From NCBI RefSeq assembly GCF_024171525.1, contig NZ_JALJZY010000004.1, forward strand, positions 1 to 64,000: a stretch of DNA of 64,000 nucleotides, given 5' to 3'. Shown one piece after another: positions 27,044-38,200 of this stretch. The position numbers and the translations under genes are program-made. This DNA comes from Neisseriaceae bacterium HSC-16F19 (GTDB taxonomy: Bacteria; Pseudomonadota; Gammaproteobacteria; Burkholderiales; Neisseriaceae). A model generated the notes under the pieces. That model was given only the letters and a program-made list of their open reading frames with translations. It did not search any database and was not told where the DNA came from. Position 1 is the stretch's first letter, and every line of letters begins with the position of its first letter.

Positions 27044-28073
27044 GCCGCGCCACCGACAGCCTGTGGCGCCGTGCGCGCCGCCGTTTTGCCGCCCACAAAC
27101 GCGCCCTGTGGAGTTTGCGCCTGTTGCTGCTCTTGTTTGTGCTGGCACTGGCCGCGCCCTTGTGGAGCAACGACAAGCCGCTGTGGGTGAGCTATCAGGG
27201 CCAGAGCTATTGGCCGATGTGGCACGATTATCACGAAACCGATTTCGGTGGCGATTTCGACACCCCCGCCGACTACCTTGACCCCTATGTGCGCGAGCGC
27301 TTGAGCAGCGAAGGCAACCGCATGCTGATGCCGCCCAATCCCTACGCCCCCAATACCCTTAACGATTTCGATACCGAGCCTTTCCCGGCCGCGCCCAATG
27401 CCCAGCATGTTTTGGGTACGGACGACCGCGGCCGCGATGTGTTGGCGCGGCTGGTGTACGGTTTCCGCGATTCGCTGCTGTTTGCCCTCGGCCTTACCGC
27501 TGCCGCCACCCTTATCGGCGTATTCGTGGGCGCGGTGCAGGGCTATTTCGGCGGACGGGTGGATTTGTTTCTGCAACGCTTTTTGGAAGTGTGGGGCGGC
27601 CTGCCGGAACTGTATTTATTGATTATTTTGCTGTCTTTCTTTACCCCCAGTTTGTTGCTGCTGTTGGTATTGCTGACCCTGTTCAGCTGGATGGGTTTGT
27701 CCGATTATGTGCGCGCCGAATTTCTGAAAAACCGGCAGATGGATTATGTGCTGGCGGCCAAAAGCATGGGCGTGCCCGACCGCGCCATTATGTGGCGCCA
27801 TATTCTGCCCAACAGCCTCACCCCGGTGCTGGCGCTGTTGCCTTTCCGCATTTCCGGCGCGGTGCTGGCGCTGACAAGCCTCGATTTCCTCGGCCTCGGC
27901 GTGCCCGCCAGCCAGGCGAGCCTGGGCGAATTACTGGCGCAGGGCAAAGACAATCTCGATGCCTGGTGGATAGGTTTGTCCGCCTTTGCCACGCTCACCC
28001 TGATGCTGTTATTGCTGATTTTTATCGGCGAAGGCTTGCGCCACGCCTTGGACACGCGGCGGAGTGATGCCCC

Positions 28074-28077
<4 letters not shown>
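27040..28077 (+). CDS. yejE: Peptide ABC transporter permease YejE
   Basis: This second permease has 345 residues. A long periplasmic segment after helix 1 (about 50-130, PLWVSYQGQSYWPMWHDY ... NAQHVLGTDDRGRDVLARLVYG) is characteristic of YejE and separates it from DppC/OppC. The EAA loop is YVLAAKSMGVPDRAIMWRHILPNS. It overlaps yejB and yejF by four bases at either end. It forms the membrane channel with YejB. Confidence 0.93.
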
Positions 28078-29618
<1,541 letters not shown>

Positions 29619-29686
29619 AATTTAGCGCCAACAGCCGTATCTTACCCCCTGTTCCAACCCACACCCTCCAACACAAGGAAAACAAT

Positions 29687-30016
29687 ATGAGCAGCGAACT
29701 GATCGTACACGCCACCGATGCCACCTTCGAGCAAGACGTTTTGCAAGCCGATGTGCCGGTATTGCTGGATTTCTGGGCCCCCTGGTGCGGCCCCTGCAAA
29801 ATGATCGCCCCCATTCTGGACGACGTGGCCGCCGAATACCAAGGCCGTCTGAAAGTGGTGAAAATCAATATCGACGAAAACGAACAAACCCCCGCCCAAT
29901 TCGGCGTGCGCGGCATTCCCACGCTGATGGTGTTCAAAGGCGGCCAAAACGTAGCCACCAAAGTCGGCGCCCTGGCCAAAGGCCAGCTGACTGCATTTGT
30001 GGAAGCGTCTATTTGA
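29687..30016 (+). CDS. trxA: Thioredoxin
   Basis: This small redox protein reduces protein disulphides in the cytoplasm. The 109-residue product has the active site W-C-G-P-C at 32-36 within LDFWAPWCGPCKM, the cis-proline GIPTLMVF, and GALAKGQL near the end. AAGGAAAACAAT precedes the ATG at 29687. It is followed by a strong intrinsic terminator and is probably monocistronic. Confidence 0.97.
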   Translation: MSSELIVHATDATFEQDVLQADVPVLLDFWAPWCGPCKMIAPILDDVAAEYQGRLKVVKINIDENEQTPAQFGVRGIPTLMVFKGGQNVATKVGALAKGQLTAFVEASI

Positions 30017-30032
30017 GGTTCAGGCAGCCACT

Positions 30033-30068
30033 AAAAAGCCGTCCGGTATCAAACCGGACGGCTTTTTT
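30033..30068 (+). terminator. Terminator after trxA
   Basis: AAAAAGCCGTCCGGT and ACCGGACGGCTTTTTT form a perfect hairpin with a T tract; unusually for this window it is not made of uptake sequences. Confidence 0.88.
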
Positions 30069-30082
30069 GATGTTTAGCAGCA

Positions 30083-30141
30083 GTAGGTCGGCTCTCCGAG
30101 CCGACTGTTTGACTTTGAGTCGGCCCGGAGAGCCGACCTAC
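30083..30141. repeat. REPIN doublet, TCGGCTC family
   Basis: GTAGGTCGGCTCTCCGAGCC begins the left hairpin; a 13-base spacer leads to the right hairpin ending in CTAC. The spacer and ends match the 51721 copy closely. Confidence 0.82.
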
Positions 30142-30188
30142 TGTCTGAGAGCTTTCGTTTTAAGGCGGTTCAGGGTGCCGCCGGACGG

Positions 30189-30371
30189 TATAGTCATTTA
30201 AAATAAGAATGATACGGCGTTGCTGCGCCAGGCTCGAAGAGAACGATTTTGTAAGCCGCTAAAGCGGCAACAAAAATCAGTTCCGTACTATTTGTACTGT
30301 CTGTCCTACGGGACTTCGCTGCACTCGCGGCTTGTTTGCTGCCTTGCCTCATTCTGTGTTATTCGACTATA
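30189..30371. mobile_element. Correia-like element, full length, 183 bases
   Basis: Ends are TATAGTCATTTAA and TTATTCGACTATA. It contains the full internal part GAGAACGATTTT...GCCGCTAAAGCGGC...TCAGTTCCGTACTATTTGTACTG, which parallels the internal segment with the IHF site in meningococcal Correia elements. Its right part encodes the last 21 codons and the stop of the EEP-family gene on the minus strand. Confidence 0.88.
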
Positions 30372-31244
30372 TTGCACACGCAGGGCGCGGTGGTCGGAAC
30401 CGGCAAAGCCCAGCGCCTCTACCGTCACCGCACCGAGATTGCGGCTTAAGATATGGTCGATATTCAAACCCAAGGGCTGCCAGGTCGGCAGCCAATAGGG
30501 ATTATGCGGCCTCAGCGCCGCATCAGCCTTGAATTGGCGGAATAAGGGCGAAAACGGGCTGCTGTTCAAATCGCCCGCCACCAATACCCGCTCGTCGGCA
30601 GCAATGGCTTGGGCGGCGATGGCCAGATACTGTTGCCGTGCGGCGGCCAAATCGGCATTGACCGGTGGTGGCGGATGCAGGGCATAGACGGCGGTGCCGT
30701 CGGCCAGTTGGGCGCGGATATAGGGGTAGTCGCCTATCCACTGAACTTGGCATGTGTGCAGCGGCGCCCGGCTCATCAATGCCAGCGCAAACGGGCCGTT
30801 GTCGGCATGGGCGCAGCCGTGCGGGTAATGTTCGGCCAAATCCTGCCAGCGGCGGTCGTCGGCACTCATTTCCGCCAGCACCAGCATATCCGCCTGTACA
30901 AATTGCGCCATCGCAGCGGCAGGGTCGGGGTGGTGCAGATGCACATTGTGCCAAATCAGGGTGTGGACTGGGGCCGCCGCCAACTTATCGCGGCTGCTGT
31001 TGTTGCCGCTATTGGCCATCAGCCAGCCCAGCGCCAAGGCCGTACACAGTGTCCACAGCATGCGGCTGCGGCCACGGCAGACGAGGGCGGCGAGTGCAAA
31101 TAGTGCTGCATAATGGGGCAGGAAATGGCTGAACAATTCCAGCGGCCACCACAGGCTGCCCAATTGTCCGGCCAGCACGGCCAAGAGTGCGGCCGCGGCC
31201 AACAGATTCAAACGGGTATGGAAAAAGCGGTGCAGACGGGACAT
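30306..31244 (-). CDS. Endonuclease/exonuclease/phosphatase (EEP) family membrane protein
   Basis: This 312-residue protein has two or three N-terminal membrane helices (about 10-85) followed by an EEP hydrolase domain. Visible motifs are HNVHL, LAEMSADD, AGDLNSSPFSPLFRQF, GLNIDHIL and GSDHRAL, the metal and catalytic set of DNase I-like phosphodiesterases. The family hydrolyses phosphodiesters in nucleic acids, lipids or inositides; the substrate is unknown. The ATG at 31244 (MSRLHRFF) is preferred to the in-frame upstream codons, which are partly REPIN. The last 21 residues (from YSRITQNEARQQ) are translated Correia element, so the native end has been lost or replaced, but every catalytic motif is upstream. 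Confidence 0.85.
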   Translation of the reverse strand: MSRLHRFFHTRLNLLAAAALLAVLAGQLGSLWWPLELFSHFLPHYAALFALAALVCRGRSRMLWTLCTALALGWLMANSGNNSSRDKLAAAPVHTLIWHNVHLHHPDPAAAMAQFVQADMLVLAEMSADDRRWQDLAEHYPHGCAHADNGPFALALMSRAPLHTCQVQWIGDYPYIRAQLADGTAVYALHPPPPVNADLAAARQQYLAIAAQAIAADERVLVAGDLNSSPFSPLFRQFKADAALRPHNPYWLPTWQPLGLNIDHILSRNLGAVTVEALGFAGSDHRALRVQYSRITQNEARQQTSRECSEVP

Positions 31245-31276
31245 GGTGTTAAGGCTGCCTGAAAGGCTTGGGTTTT

Positions 31277-31353
31277 GTAGGTCGGATACTTGTATCCGAC
31301 AAAGCATTCATATTGCGCTTAAGTTTGATGTCGGATACAAGTATCCGACCTAC
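31277..31353. repeat. REPIN doublet, TCGGATAC family
   Basis: GTAGGTCGGATACTTGTATC begins the left hairpin and the right hairpin ends in CTAC. It lies between the convergent-side end of the OmpA-like gene and the EEP gene start. Confidence 0.8.
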
Positions 31354-31419
31354 TGATGCCGATACACAAAAGCCCTGTCGCACACGGTACGGCAGGGCTT
31401 GCGGATAAAGGGCGGGGAA

Positions 31420-31911
31420 TTATTCCAACACCACTTCCACGCGGCGGGCTTCGGCGTTGTCGCCGCTGCCTTCGGTCACTTCCGGTTTGCGCAGCTCAAT
31501 GCTGTCTTCGGCCACACCCAAGGCGATCAGGGCATCGCGCACGGCCAAGGCGCGGTTTTTGGACACTTCGGCATTGATTTCGGCATTGCCGGTGCTGTCA
31601 TGGAAGCCGGAAATCACGGCTTTTTTGCCGTCGGCCACACCGGCCACCACATCAGCCAAGGCCTCATTGGCGCCTTCGGCCAAGTTGCTGGAGCCGGTGG
31701 CGAAATAGAATTTCACCACGCCGTTTTCCACCACCACTTGGTCACCGCCGGTCAAGACCACTTGCTGTGCCGGTGCCTGTGCGGTTTCGGCAGCGCTGCC
31801 GCTGTTGCCCCATACGGAAAAACCGAGCACGCCGATGACCACGGCGGCGGTTACGGCACCCACGGCCCACAGGCCGATACGCTGGCTGTTGTCTTCATCT
31901 TCCTGATACAT
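31420..31911 (-). CDS. OmpA-domain protein anchored in the inner membrane
   Basis: This 163-residue protein has a short charged N-terminus, one hydrophobic anchor (about 13-33) and a periplasmic OmpA-like domain (about 50-163). The peptidoglycan-contact stretch GFHDSTGNAEINAEVSKNRALAVRDAL resembles the TDxxG...R pattern, with D at HDSTG and R at KNRA. The first residue of the motif differs (FHD instead of HTD). No lipobox is seen, so it is more like an inner-membrane-anchored peptidoglycan binder than an outer-membrane lipoprotein. AGGAG precedes the ATG. It is divergent from glyQ. Confidence 0.85.
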   Translation of the reverse strand: MYQEDEDNSQRIGLWAVGAVTAAVVIGVLGFSVWGNSGSAAETAQAPAQQVVLTGGDQVVVENGVVKFYFATGSSNLAEGANEALADVVAGVADGKKAVISGFHDSTGNAEINAEVSKNRALAVRDALIALGVAEDSIELRKPEVTEGSGDNAEARRVEVVLE

Positions 31912-32072
31912 TCCACAACTCCTGATTAAATTACATAGGTAAAAATCAAAAAACGGCGCGATTATACCCGATATCGGAGTTACTCTGCTAACTATGCCGA
32001 CGGCAAAACGCTATTCAATCCCCCCGCCGCCAAGTAAAATGCGCCCTTTGTCTGATTACCGGGGCGCTTGTC

Positions 32073-32978
32073 ATGCTCACTTTTCAAGAAATCGTTTTCA
32101 AATTACAAACCTTCTGGGCCGACCGCGGCTGCGTCATCATCCAGCCTTTTGATATGGAAGTGGGTGCCGGCACTTCGCATCCGGCCACCTGTTTGCGCGC
32201 GCTCGGTCCCGAGCCGTGGTTTGCCGCCTATGTACAGCCCAGCCGCCGCCCCAAAGACGGCCGCTACGGCGACAATCCCAACCGTCTGCAACACTATTAC
32301 CAGTTTCAGGTAGCCTTGAAACCGGCGCCCGCCGATATTCAGGACCTGTATCTGGATTCCCTGCGCGAATTGGGCATAGACCCGACCGTACACGACATCC
32401 GTTTTGTCGAAGACGACTGGGAAAACCCCACCCTGGGCGCCTGGGGCTTGGGCTGGGAAGTGTGGCTCAACGGCATGGAAGTGACCCAGTTTACCTATTT
32501 CCAACAAGTGGGCGGCATAGACTGCACCCCGGTGTTGGGCGAAATCACCTACGGCATCGAGCGTTTGGCCATGTATCTGCAAGGTGTGGAAAACGTCTAT
32601 GACCTGGTGTGGGCCAAAACCCTGGACGGCCAAACCGTCACCTACGGCGATGTGTACCATCAAAACGAAGTGGAACAGTCCACCTACAACTTCGAATACA
32701 GCGATGCCGAATGGCTGCTGCGCCAGTTTAACGACTACGAAGCCCAAGCCAAACGCCTGCTGGAGACGGAAGATGCGGCACTGGCTTTGCCGGCCTACGA
32801 ATTGGTGCTCAAAGCCGGACACACCTTCAATCTTTTGGACGCCCGCGGTGCCATTTCCGTGACCGAGCGCGCCACCTATATCGGCCGCATCCGCGCCTTG
32901 AGCCGCATTGTGGCGCAGAAATTTGTCGCCAGCCGCGAACAGCTGGGCTTCCCGCTGATTAAACAGCAGGCTGCCTGA
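32073..32978 (+). CDS. glyQ: Glycyl-tRNA synthetase alpha chain
   Basis: This is the catalytic chain of the bacterial alpha2-beta2 glycyl-tRNA synthetase. The 301-residue product carries motif 2-like RPKDGRYGDNPNRLQHYYQFQV, the GMEVTQFTYFQQVGG strand and GEITYGIERLAMYLQG (motif 3). Normally glyS follows directly. Here glyS starts 8.8 kb downstream, and the next gene is jetA of a Wadjet system, 20 bases after the glyQ stop with an uptake sequence between. The defence genes therefore probably share the glyQ transcript. Confidence 0.97.
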   Translation: MLTFQEIVFKLQTFWADRGCVIIQPFDMEVGAGTSHPATCLRALGPEPWFAAYVQPSRRPKDGRYGDNPNRLQHYYQFQVALKPAPADIQDLYLDSLRELGIDPTVHDIRFVEDDWENPTLGAWGLGWEVWLNGMEVTQFTYFQQVGGIDCTPVLGEITYGIERLAMYLQGVENVYDLVWAKTLDGQTVTYGDVYHQNEVEQSTYNFEYSDAEWLLRQFNDYEAQAKRLLETEDAALALPAYELVLKAGHTFNLLDARGAISVTERATYIGRIRALSRIVAQKFVASREQLGFPLIKQQAA

Positions 32979-32998
32979 AAAACGGCACAGGTACAGCC

Positions 32999-34459
32999 AT
33001 GAGTTTCCACGCGCAGCAAGCCAAGTTTAAGCGCCTGTTTCAGGAAAGCGCCGCCTGGCGCCTGCTGCGTGCCGACAATGCGCCCTATATCCTGGCCTTT
33101 GTGGCCGAATTGTTTGCCGAGAGCAGCGAAGTACCCTACAGCCGCGCGCGGGTATTGCTGGACAGCGAAATCGAGCGCAGCCGCGATTTGGGTGTGTGGC
33201 AGACCGAAACGGCAGCGCTGAGTTATTTGAATCTGTGGATTAAAAACGGCTGGCTGCGCGAGATGGACGGTTTGCTGAGCAAGACCGACGCCATGGAAAC
33301 CGCCCTGCGTTTTGCCCACGGCTTGGACGAGCGCAGCACCGGTGCCACCGCCTCGCATTTGCGCATTGTGCAGGATGCGGTGCGCGATTTTGCCGTTTCC
33401 GTGAGCCGCGACCAGCCCGCACGCCTGGCCATGCTGCAACAAAAGCAGGCGGAAACCCAGGCCGAAATCGACCGGGTTAAAGCGGGGCTGTGGGATGCCT
33501 TGGATGAAAACCAGCAGCGCGAGCGCATCCGCGAAATCCACCAGCTGTCCATGCAGCTCACCGGCGACTTCCGTTATTTTGAAGACGAAATCCGCCGTCT
33601 CGACAAAACCCTGCGTGTGCAGATGATGGCTCATGAGGCCACGCGCGGCGAAGTCTTGCAGCAGCTGATGGCGCAGGAAGACCTGTTGGCGCAAACCGAG
33701 GCGGGCAGCGCCTTTAACGGTTTTTTCGAGCTTTTGGGCGATGTCAACCGCGCCACCGAGTTTCGCGCGCAATTACGCACCGTGCTGGAGAGCGGCGCGG
33801 TGCAATATTTGTCGCACAAGCAGCAGCATGATTTGCAGCGCCTGGTGCCCACGCTGGTGGCCGAGAGCGAGCGCGTGTTCCGCATCCGCCGCCGCACCGA
33901 GCAGGAATTGCGCAGCTATATCGAAAGCGGCGTGGCGCTGGAAGAGGGCGCCATCCGCCAGCTCATCGCCCGTTTGGAACAAAGCGCCATGCTGCTGCTG
34001 GAACAAGGGGCGGATTTGAACGCCGCTACCGGCCTGTCCCTGCCCACGGGTGCGCTGTCTTTTGCTTCGCCCGAGCGTTTGCGCCTGAAACACCCGGACG
34101 ACGATTTTCAGGCAGCCGATACCCAAGAGCATACCAACAGCCGCGAGGCGGGCAGTGCGGTGCTGGCCAGTTTGGAAACCGTGCGTACCAAAGAGTTGAC
34201 CCAAAGCATGCGCCGCATCCTGCAACAGCACGGCCCGCTCACCCTGGCGGGCATTGCCGCCCACGCACCCCTGCGTATGGGTGTCGAAGAGTTGGTGGCC
34301 TGTTTCCGTGTCGCCCGTGCCGTGGGCGCGGCCGAACTGCCGGAGCAGGAAAGCCTGTGGGTGTGGGACCGCCAAGGCCGCCTGATCCGCGCGCGCCTGC
34401 CCGTTTTGCTGCTCAATGCGCGGCTGTTTCCCGACGATATCGATACGCTGTCTTTGTAA
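32999..34459 (+). CDS. jetA: Wadjet subunit JetA (DUF3375; MksF/kleisin-like)
   Basis: JetA is the kleisin-like subunit of the type I Wadjet complex, an SMC-based machine that extrudes and cleaves circular plasmid DNA. The 486-residue protein is of the DUF3375 type: N-terminal FKRLFQESAAWRLLRADNAPYILAFVAELF, a central coiled-coil region (about 150-300) and a C-terminal winged-helix part. It follows glyQ by 20 bases. Between its stop and jetB lies a Correia-like element. An uptake sequence at about 34107 inside the gene and host-like GC suggest long residence or spread by transformation among relatives. Confidence 0.92.
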   Translation: MSFHAQQAKFKRLFQESAAWRLLRADNAPYILAFVAELFAESSEVPYSRARVLLDSEIERSRDLGVWQTETAALSYLNLWIKNGWLREMDGLLSKTDAMETALRFAHGLDERSTGATASHLRIVQDAVRDFAVSVSRDQPARLAMLQQKQAETQAEIDRVKAGLWDALDENQQRERIREIHQLSMQLTGDFRYFEDEIRRLDKTLRVQMMAHEATRGEVLQQLMAQEDLLAQTEAGSAFNGFFELLGDVNRATEFRAQLRTVLESGAVQYLSHKQQHDLQRLVPTLVAESERVFRIRRRTEQELRSYIESGVALEEGAIRQLIARLEQSAMLLLEQGADLNAATGLSLPTGALSFASPERLRLKHPDDDFQAADTQEHTNSREAGSAVLASLETVRTKELTQSMRRILQQHGPLTLAGIAAHAPLRMGVEELVACFRVARAVGAAELPEQESLWVWDRQGRLIRARLPVLLLNARLFPDDIDTLSL

Positions 34460-34563
34460 ATAGTCGAATAAAATGAGAACGAGACAAGGCAGCAAGCCGC
34501 AGACAGTACAGATTAGTACGGCAAGGCGCAGCAACGCCGTATCGTTCTCATTTTAAATGACTA
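34459..34563. mobile_element. Correia-like element between jetA and jetB
   Basis: The short form, about 104 bases. The left end AAATAGTCGAATAA overlaps the jetA stop codon (TAAATAG...), and the right end TTTAAATGACTAG lies ten bases before the jetB ATG. It fills almost the entire jetA-jetB gap. Confidence 0.85.
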
Positions 34564-34572
34564 GAAACCGTT

Positions 34573-35250
34573 ATGGATGCCGATTTCAACCCCACCAGCC
34601 CGAATACCCGCGCCGAAGCCGCCCCGGCCGACGGCGCGCCGCCGTCTGCCCTGAGCGACGAGGCACGGCGCACTTTGGTGTATCTGCTGCGTCACGGTGT
34701 GATTCTGGCGGCTGAAAAAGCGCGTCTGTTTGACACCCTGTGCCGCTATCAGGCGCCCGTACGCGCGCATTTGGCCGATGTGTTTCTGCGCCTGGTATTG
34801 GACGAGCGCCAAGGCGTGGCCTTTGTGGCCGCAGCCGAACAGGAAGACGGAGACGAAGAGGAAGGCGGTACGCCGGTATCGCTCATCAACCGCCGCACGC
34901 TCACCCTGTACGATACCCTGTTGCTGCTGGTGTTGCGCAAGCATTACCAGGAGCGCGAAAACGCCGGCGAGCAGAAAATCATCATCGATTTGGAGCGCAT
35001 AGGCGCGTCTTTGTCGCCGTTTCTGCCGCTGACCAACCATGCCGCGCTGGACAAAAAACACCTGCTGGTACGCATCGGCAAGATGGTGGAGCACAAATTA
35101 TTGCAGGCGGTGCGCGGCGAAGACGAGCGCTATGAAATCACCCCGCTCATCCGCTATGTGGTCAATGCCGAAACCCTGCACCGCCTGTTGGCCGAATACC
35201 GGCGCATGCTGTCCGGGCCGGATGACGGCGCAAAAGAGGCCGAAGCATGA
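34573..35250 (+). CDS. jetB: Wadjet subunit JetB (DUF4194; MksE/KITE-like)
   Basis: JetB is the tandem winged-helix (KITE) partner that links kleisin JetA to the SMC subunit JetC. The 225-residue protein has the DUF4194 core: RRTLTLYDTLLLLVLRKHYQERE followed by LTNHAALDKKHLLVRIGKMVEHKLLQ and a last strand-turn YEITPLIRYVVN. The ATG at 34573 has no strong Shine-Dalgarno; the leader is the end of a Correia element. It overlaps jetC by four bases. Confidence 0.9.
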   Translation: MDADFNPTSPNTRAEAAPADGAPPSALSDEARRTLVYLLRHGVILAAEKARLFDTLCRYQAPVRAHLADVFLRLVLDERQGVAFVAAAEQEDGDEEEGGTPVSLINRRTLTLYDTLLLLVLRKHYQERENAGEQKIIIDLERIGASLSPFLPLTNHAALDKKHLLVRIGKMVEHKLLQAVRGEDERYEITPLIRYVVNAETLHRLLAEYRRMLSGPDDGAKEAEA

Positions 35251-38200
35251 AACAGCTGCCTGAAGCCCAAGCCTACAGCCCCATCCGCCTGGCCGAACTG
35301 TCGGTGTTTAACTGGGGTTCTTTCCACGGCCTGCACACGGGTACTATCCATCCCGACGGCACACTGATTACCGGCGACAACGGCAGCGGCAAATCCACCT
35401 TTATCGACGGCCTGATGGCCCTGCTGCTGCCGGCGGGCAAGGCCGCGTTTAATGTGGCCGCCGCCCAGGGCGACCGCAGCGACCGCTCGCTGATGTCCTA
35501 TATGCGCGGCAGTTTCGGTTCCGACCACGACGGCAGCGCCACACGCACCAAAAGCAAGCGCGAAAAGGCGGTGATTACCGGCCTGCGCGCCCTGTACCGC
35601 GCCGAAGACGGCGGTGAAACCACGCTGCTGGCGCTGTTTTGGACCGCGCAGGCGGGCTATGCGCTGGCCGATGTCAAACGCCTGTATGTGGTGGCGCGCC
35701 ACAATCTGAGCCTGAAAACCGTGCTCGACCGCTTCGGCAGCGGCAATGTGCGCGGCCTGAAGCAATGGCTGCGCGGCCAGCAGGACGTGTACGACTGCGA
35801 CGACAATTTCGCCAATTACCAAGAGCTCTACCGCCGTTTCCTGCATCTTTACAACCCCAATGCCCCGGCCCTGTTGTCGCGGGCGCTGGGACTGAAGAAA
35901 ATCGACGACCTCACGCGGCTGATCCGCGAGCTGGTGTTGGAACCGGCCGACATCCGCAGCGACGCCCGCAGTCTGGTGGCGGAATTTGCCGATTTGGAAA
36001 GCATTTACGCGCGCCTGAGCGATGCGCGCGCCCAGGTGCAGCATCTGCACGATCTGCCGGATATGGCCGGGCGCATAGAAGGCTATGCGGCGGCGGTGAC
36101 TACCTTGCAGGCGCAGCGCAGCGGCCTGGCGGTGTATTTTGCCCGTGCCCATACCCGCTTGTGGGAAGCGCGTCTGGTGGATTTGATGGACGGCCTGAAA
36201 ACCCTGCTGGCGGAAACCGGGGTATTGCAGCGGCAGCAGCAGGATGCGGAGGAAGACGAAAAACGCCGCTACCGCGCATTTTACGATTGCGGCGGCGCGC
36301 GCATTGAAGAATTGAAACAGGAAATCGCGCGCATACGGCAATTGGAAGAGCATATGGCCGCCGTGGCCGCCGATTATCAGCAGGACTGCCGCCTGTTGGG
36401 GCTGCCTGCGGATTTGGATGCGGCGCTGTTTCGCAACCACCAGCAGGAAGCGCGACGCCAAACCGGGCAGGCAGAGGCGGCCGTGGGCGCGCAGCAAGAC
36501 CGTTTCAGCCAGGCCGCCGCCGCATTGGGGCAAACCCAAAGCACCTTGGCGGCGCTGGAAGAAGAAATCCGCGCCGTGGAAGCGCGCCCCGATTCCAATA
36601 TTCCCGCCCGCCAGCAGCAATGGCGCGACGAATTGCAGCAGGCGCTGGGTTTGGCGCACGGTGAGGCGGTGTTTGTGGGCGAAATGTTGGATGTGCGCCC
36701 GGAGGAGCATGAATGGCGCGGTGCTATCGAGCGCGCCTTGGGTGGTTTGCGCACCACCTTGCTGGTGCCCGAAGACGATTACCCGCGCATCACCCGCTGG
36801 CTCAACAGCCGCCATCTTAGCGCACACATCCGTGTGCAGCTGGCGCACACACAGCAGGCCGCCGCCCCGGCGTTTGCGCCGCAAGGGCTGATGGCCAAGC
36901 TGCTCTGGCGCGAGCACCCCTACCGCAACTGGCTGCAACAGCATCTGGCCAAGCGCGACCTGACCGCCGTCGCGTCCGCCGCCGAGCTGGACAACACCCC
37001 GTTTTCGATTACGCGCGAGGGTTTGCAGCATTGGGAACACGGCCGTTTCGAGAAAAAAGACCACAACCGCATCGACGACCGCCGCCATTGGTATCTGGGT
37101 TTTTCCAACCGCCTGCAACTGGGGCAGCTGCAAGAAGAAGCGGGCGCCTTGCAGGCGCAAGTGCGCCAACAGCAGCAGGCCGTGGCCAGAGAGCGTGAGG
37201 CGCTCAACCGCAGCGGCCGGGTGCAACAGGCTTGGCACAATCTGCAACGCTACCGCTGGCAGGACATCGATGTGCCGCACCAGCAGGCGCGTTTGCAGCA
37301 ATGTCAGGCCGATTTGCGCCAATTGGAAGCCGCCGAGGGCGATTTGCAGGCAGCCAAACGGCAGTGGGAGGCGGCGCAGGCCGCCCTGAAAACGGTGCAG
37401 CAGCAGCTGGCCGAACTGGGGCGCCGCCGGGGCAGGCTGGAGCAGGAACAGGAAAATGCGGAAGAGCGCATCCGCAGCCTGCGCACCGTGGCCAAGCAAG
37501 ACTTGGACGATACCGTGGCCGCGCAGCTGGCCGAACGCACCGGCACCGTCAGCCTGGCCGATGCGGCACAGCAGCAGGCCGCCGAGCAGGCGTTGGAGCG
37601 CGAGGTGGCGCAGGCGCAGCAACGGCAGAAAAGCGAAGAAAACCGCGCCATCAATATCATCAGCAGCTTTAAAGGGAGGGAAAAGTGGCAGCCGCTCACG
37701 GCGGAATGGGGTGTCGGCTTGGACGGTTTGGGCGATGCCATCGAACATGTGGAATTGCTGGAGCGCGAGGGTCTGCCCAAACTGGTGGAACAGTTCCGCG
37801 AACGGCTCAACAAACACACCACCCAGTCGCTCACACGCCTGCGCAACCGCTTGGACAACGAATACGACGAAATCCGCGAACGCATTGCCAAAATCAACCG
37901 TGTGCTGGCGCAAACCGAATTCCGCCCCGGCACTTATCTCAAGCTGGGCAGCCGCCGCGAAAAATTCACCCATGTGCAGCTGTTTGAACACAAAGTGAAA
38001 GCGGTCTTGGGCAGCGGCATCCACGATGAAGACCCGGAGCAACGCTTTATGCTGCTCAAGGAAGTCATCGACATCCTGGCCAAGGCCAGCAGCCGCGACA
38101 GCGCCCACACCCTGGAGAGCCTGCGCCTGCTTGATCCGCGCTACCAGCTGGCGTTTTTTGCCGAAGAAATCGACCACGGCGACAAGCGTGTGCGCGATGT

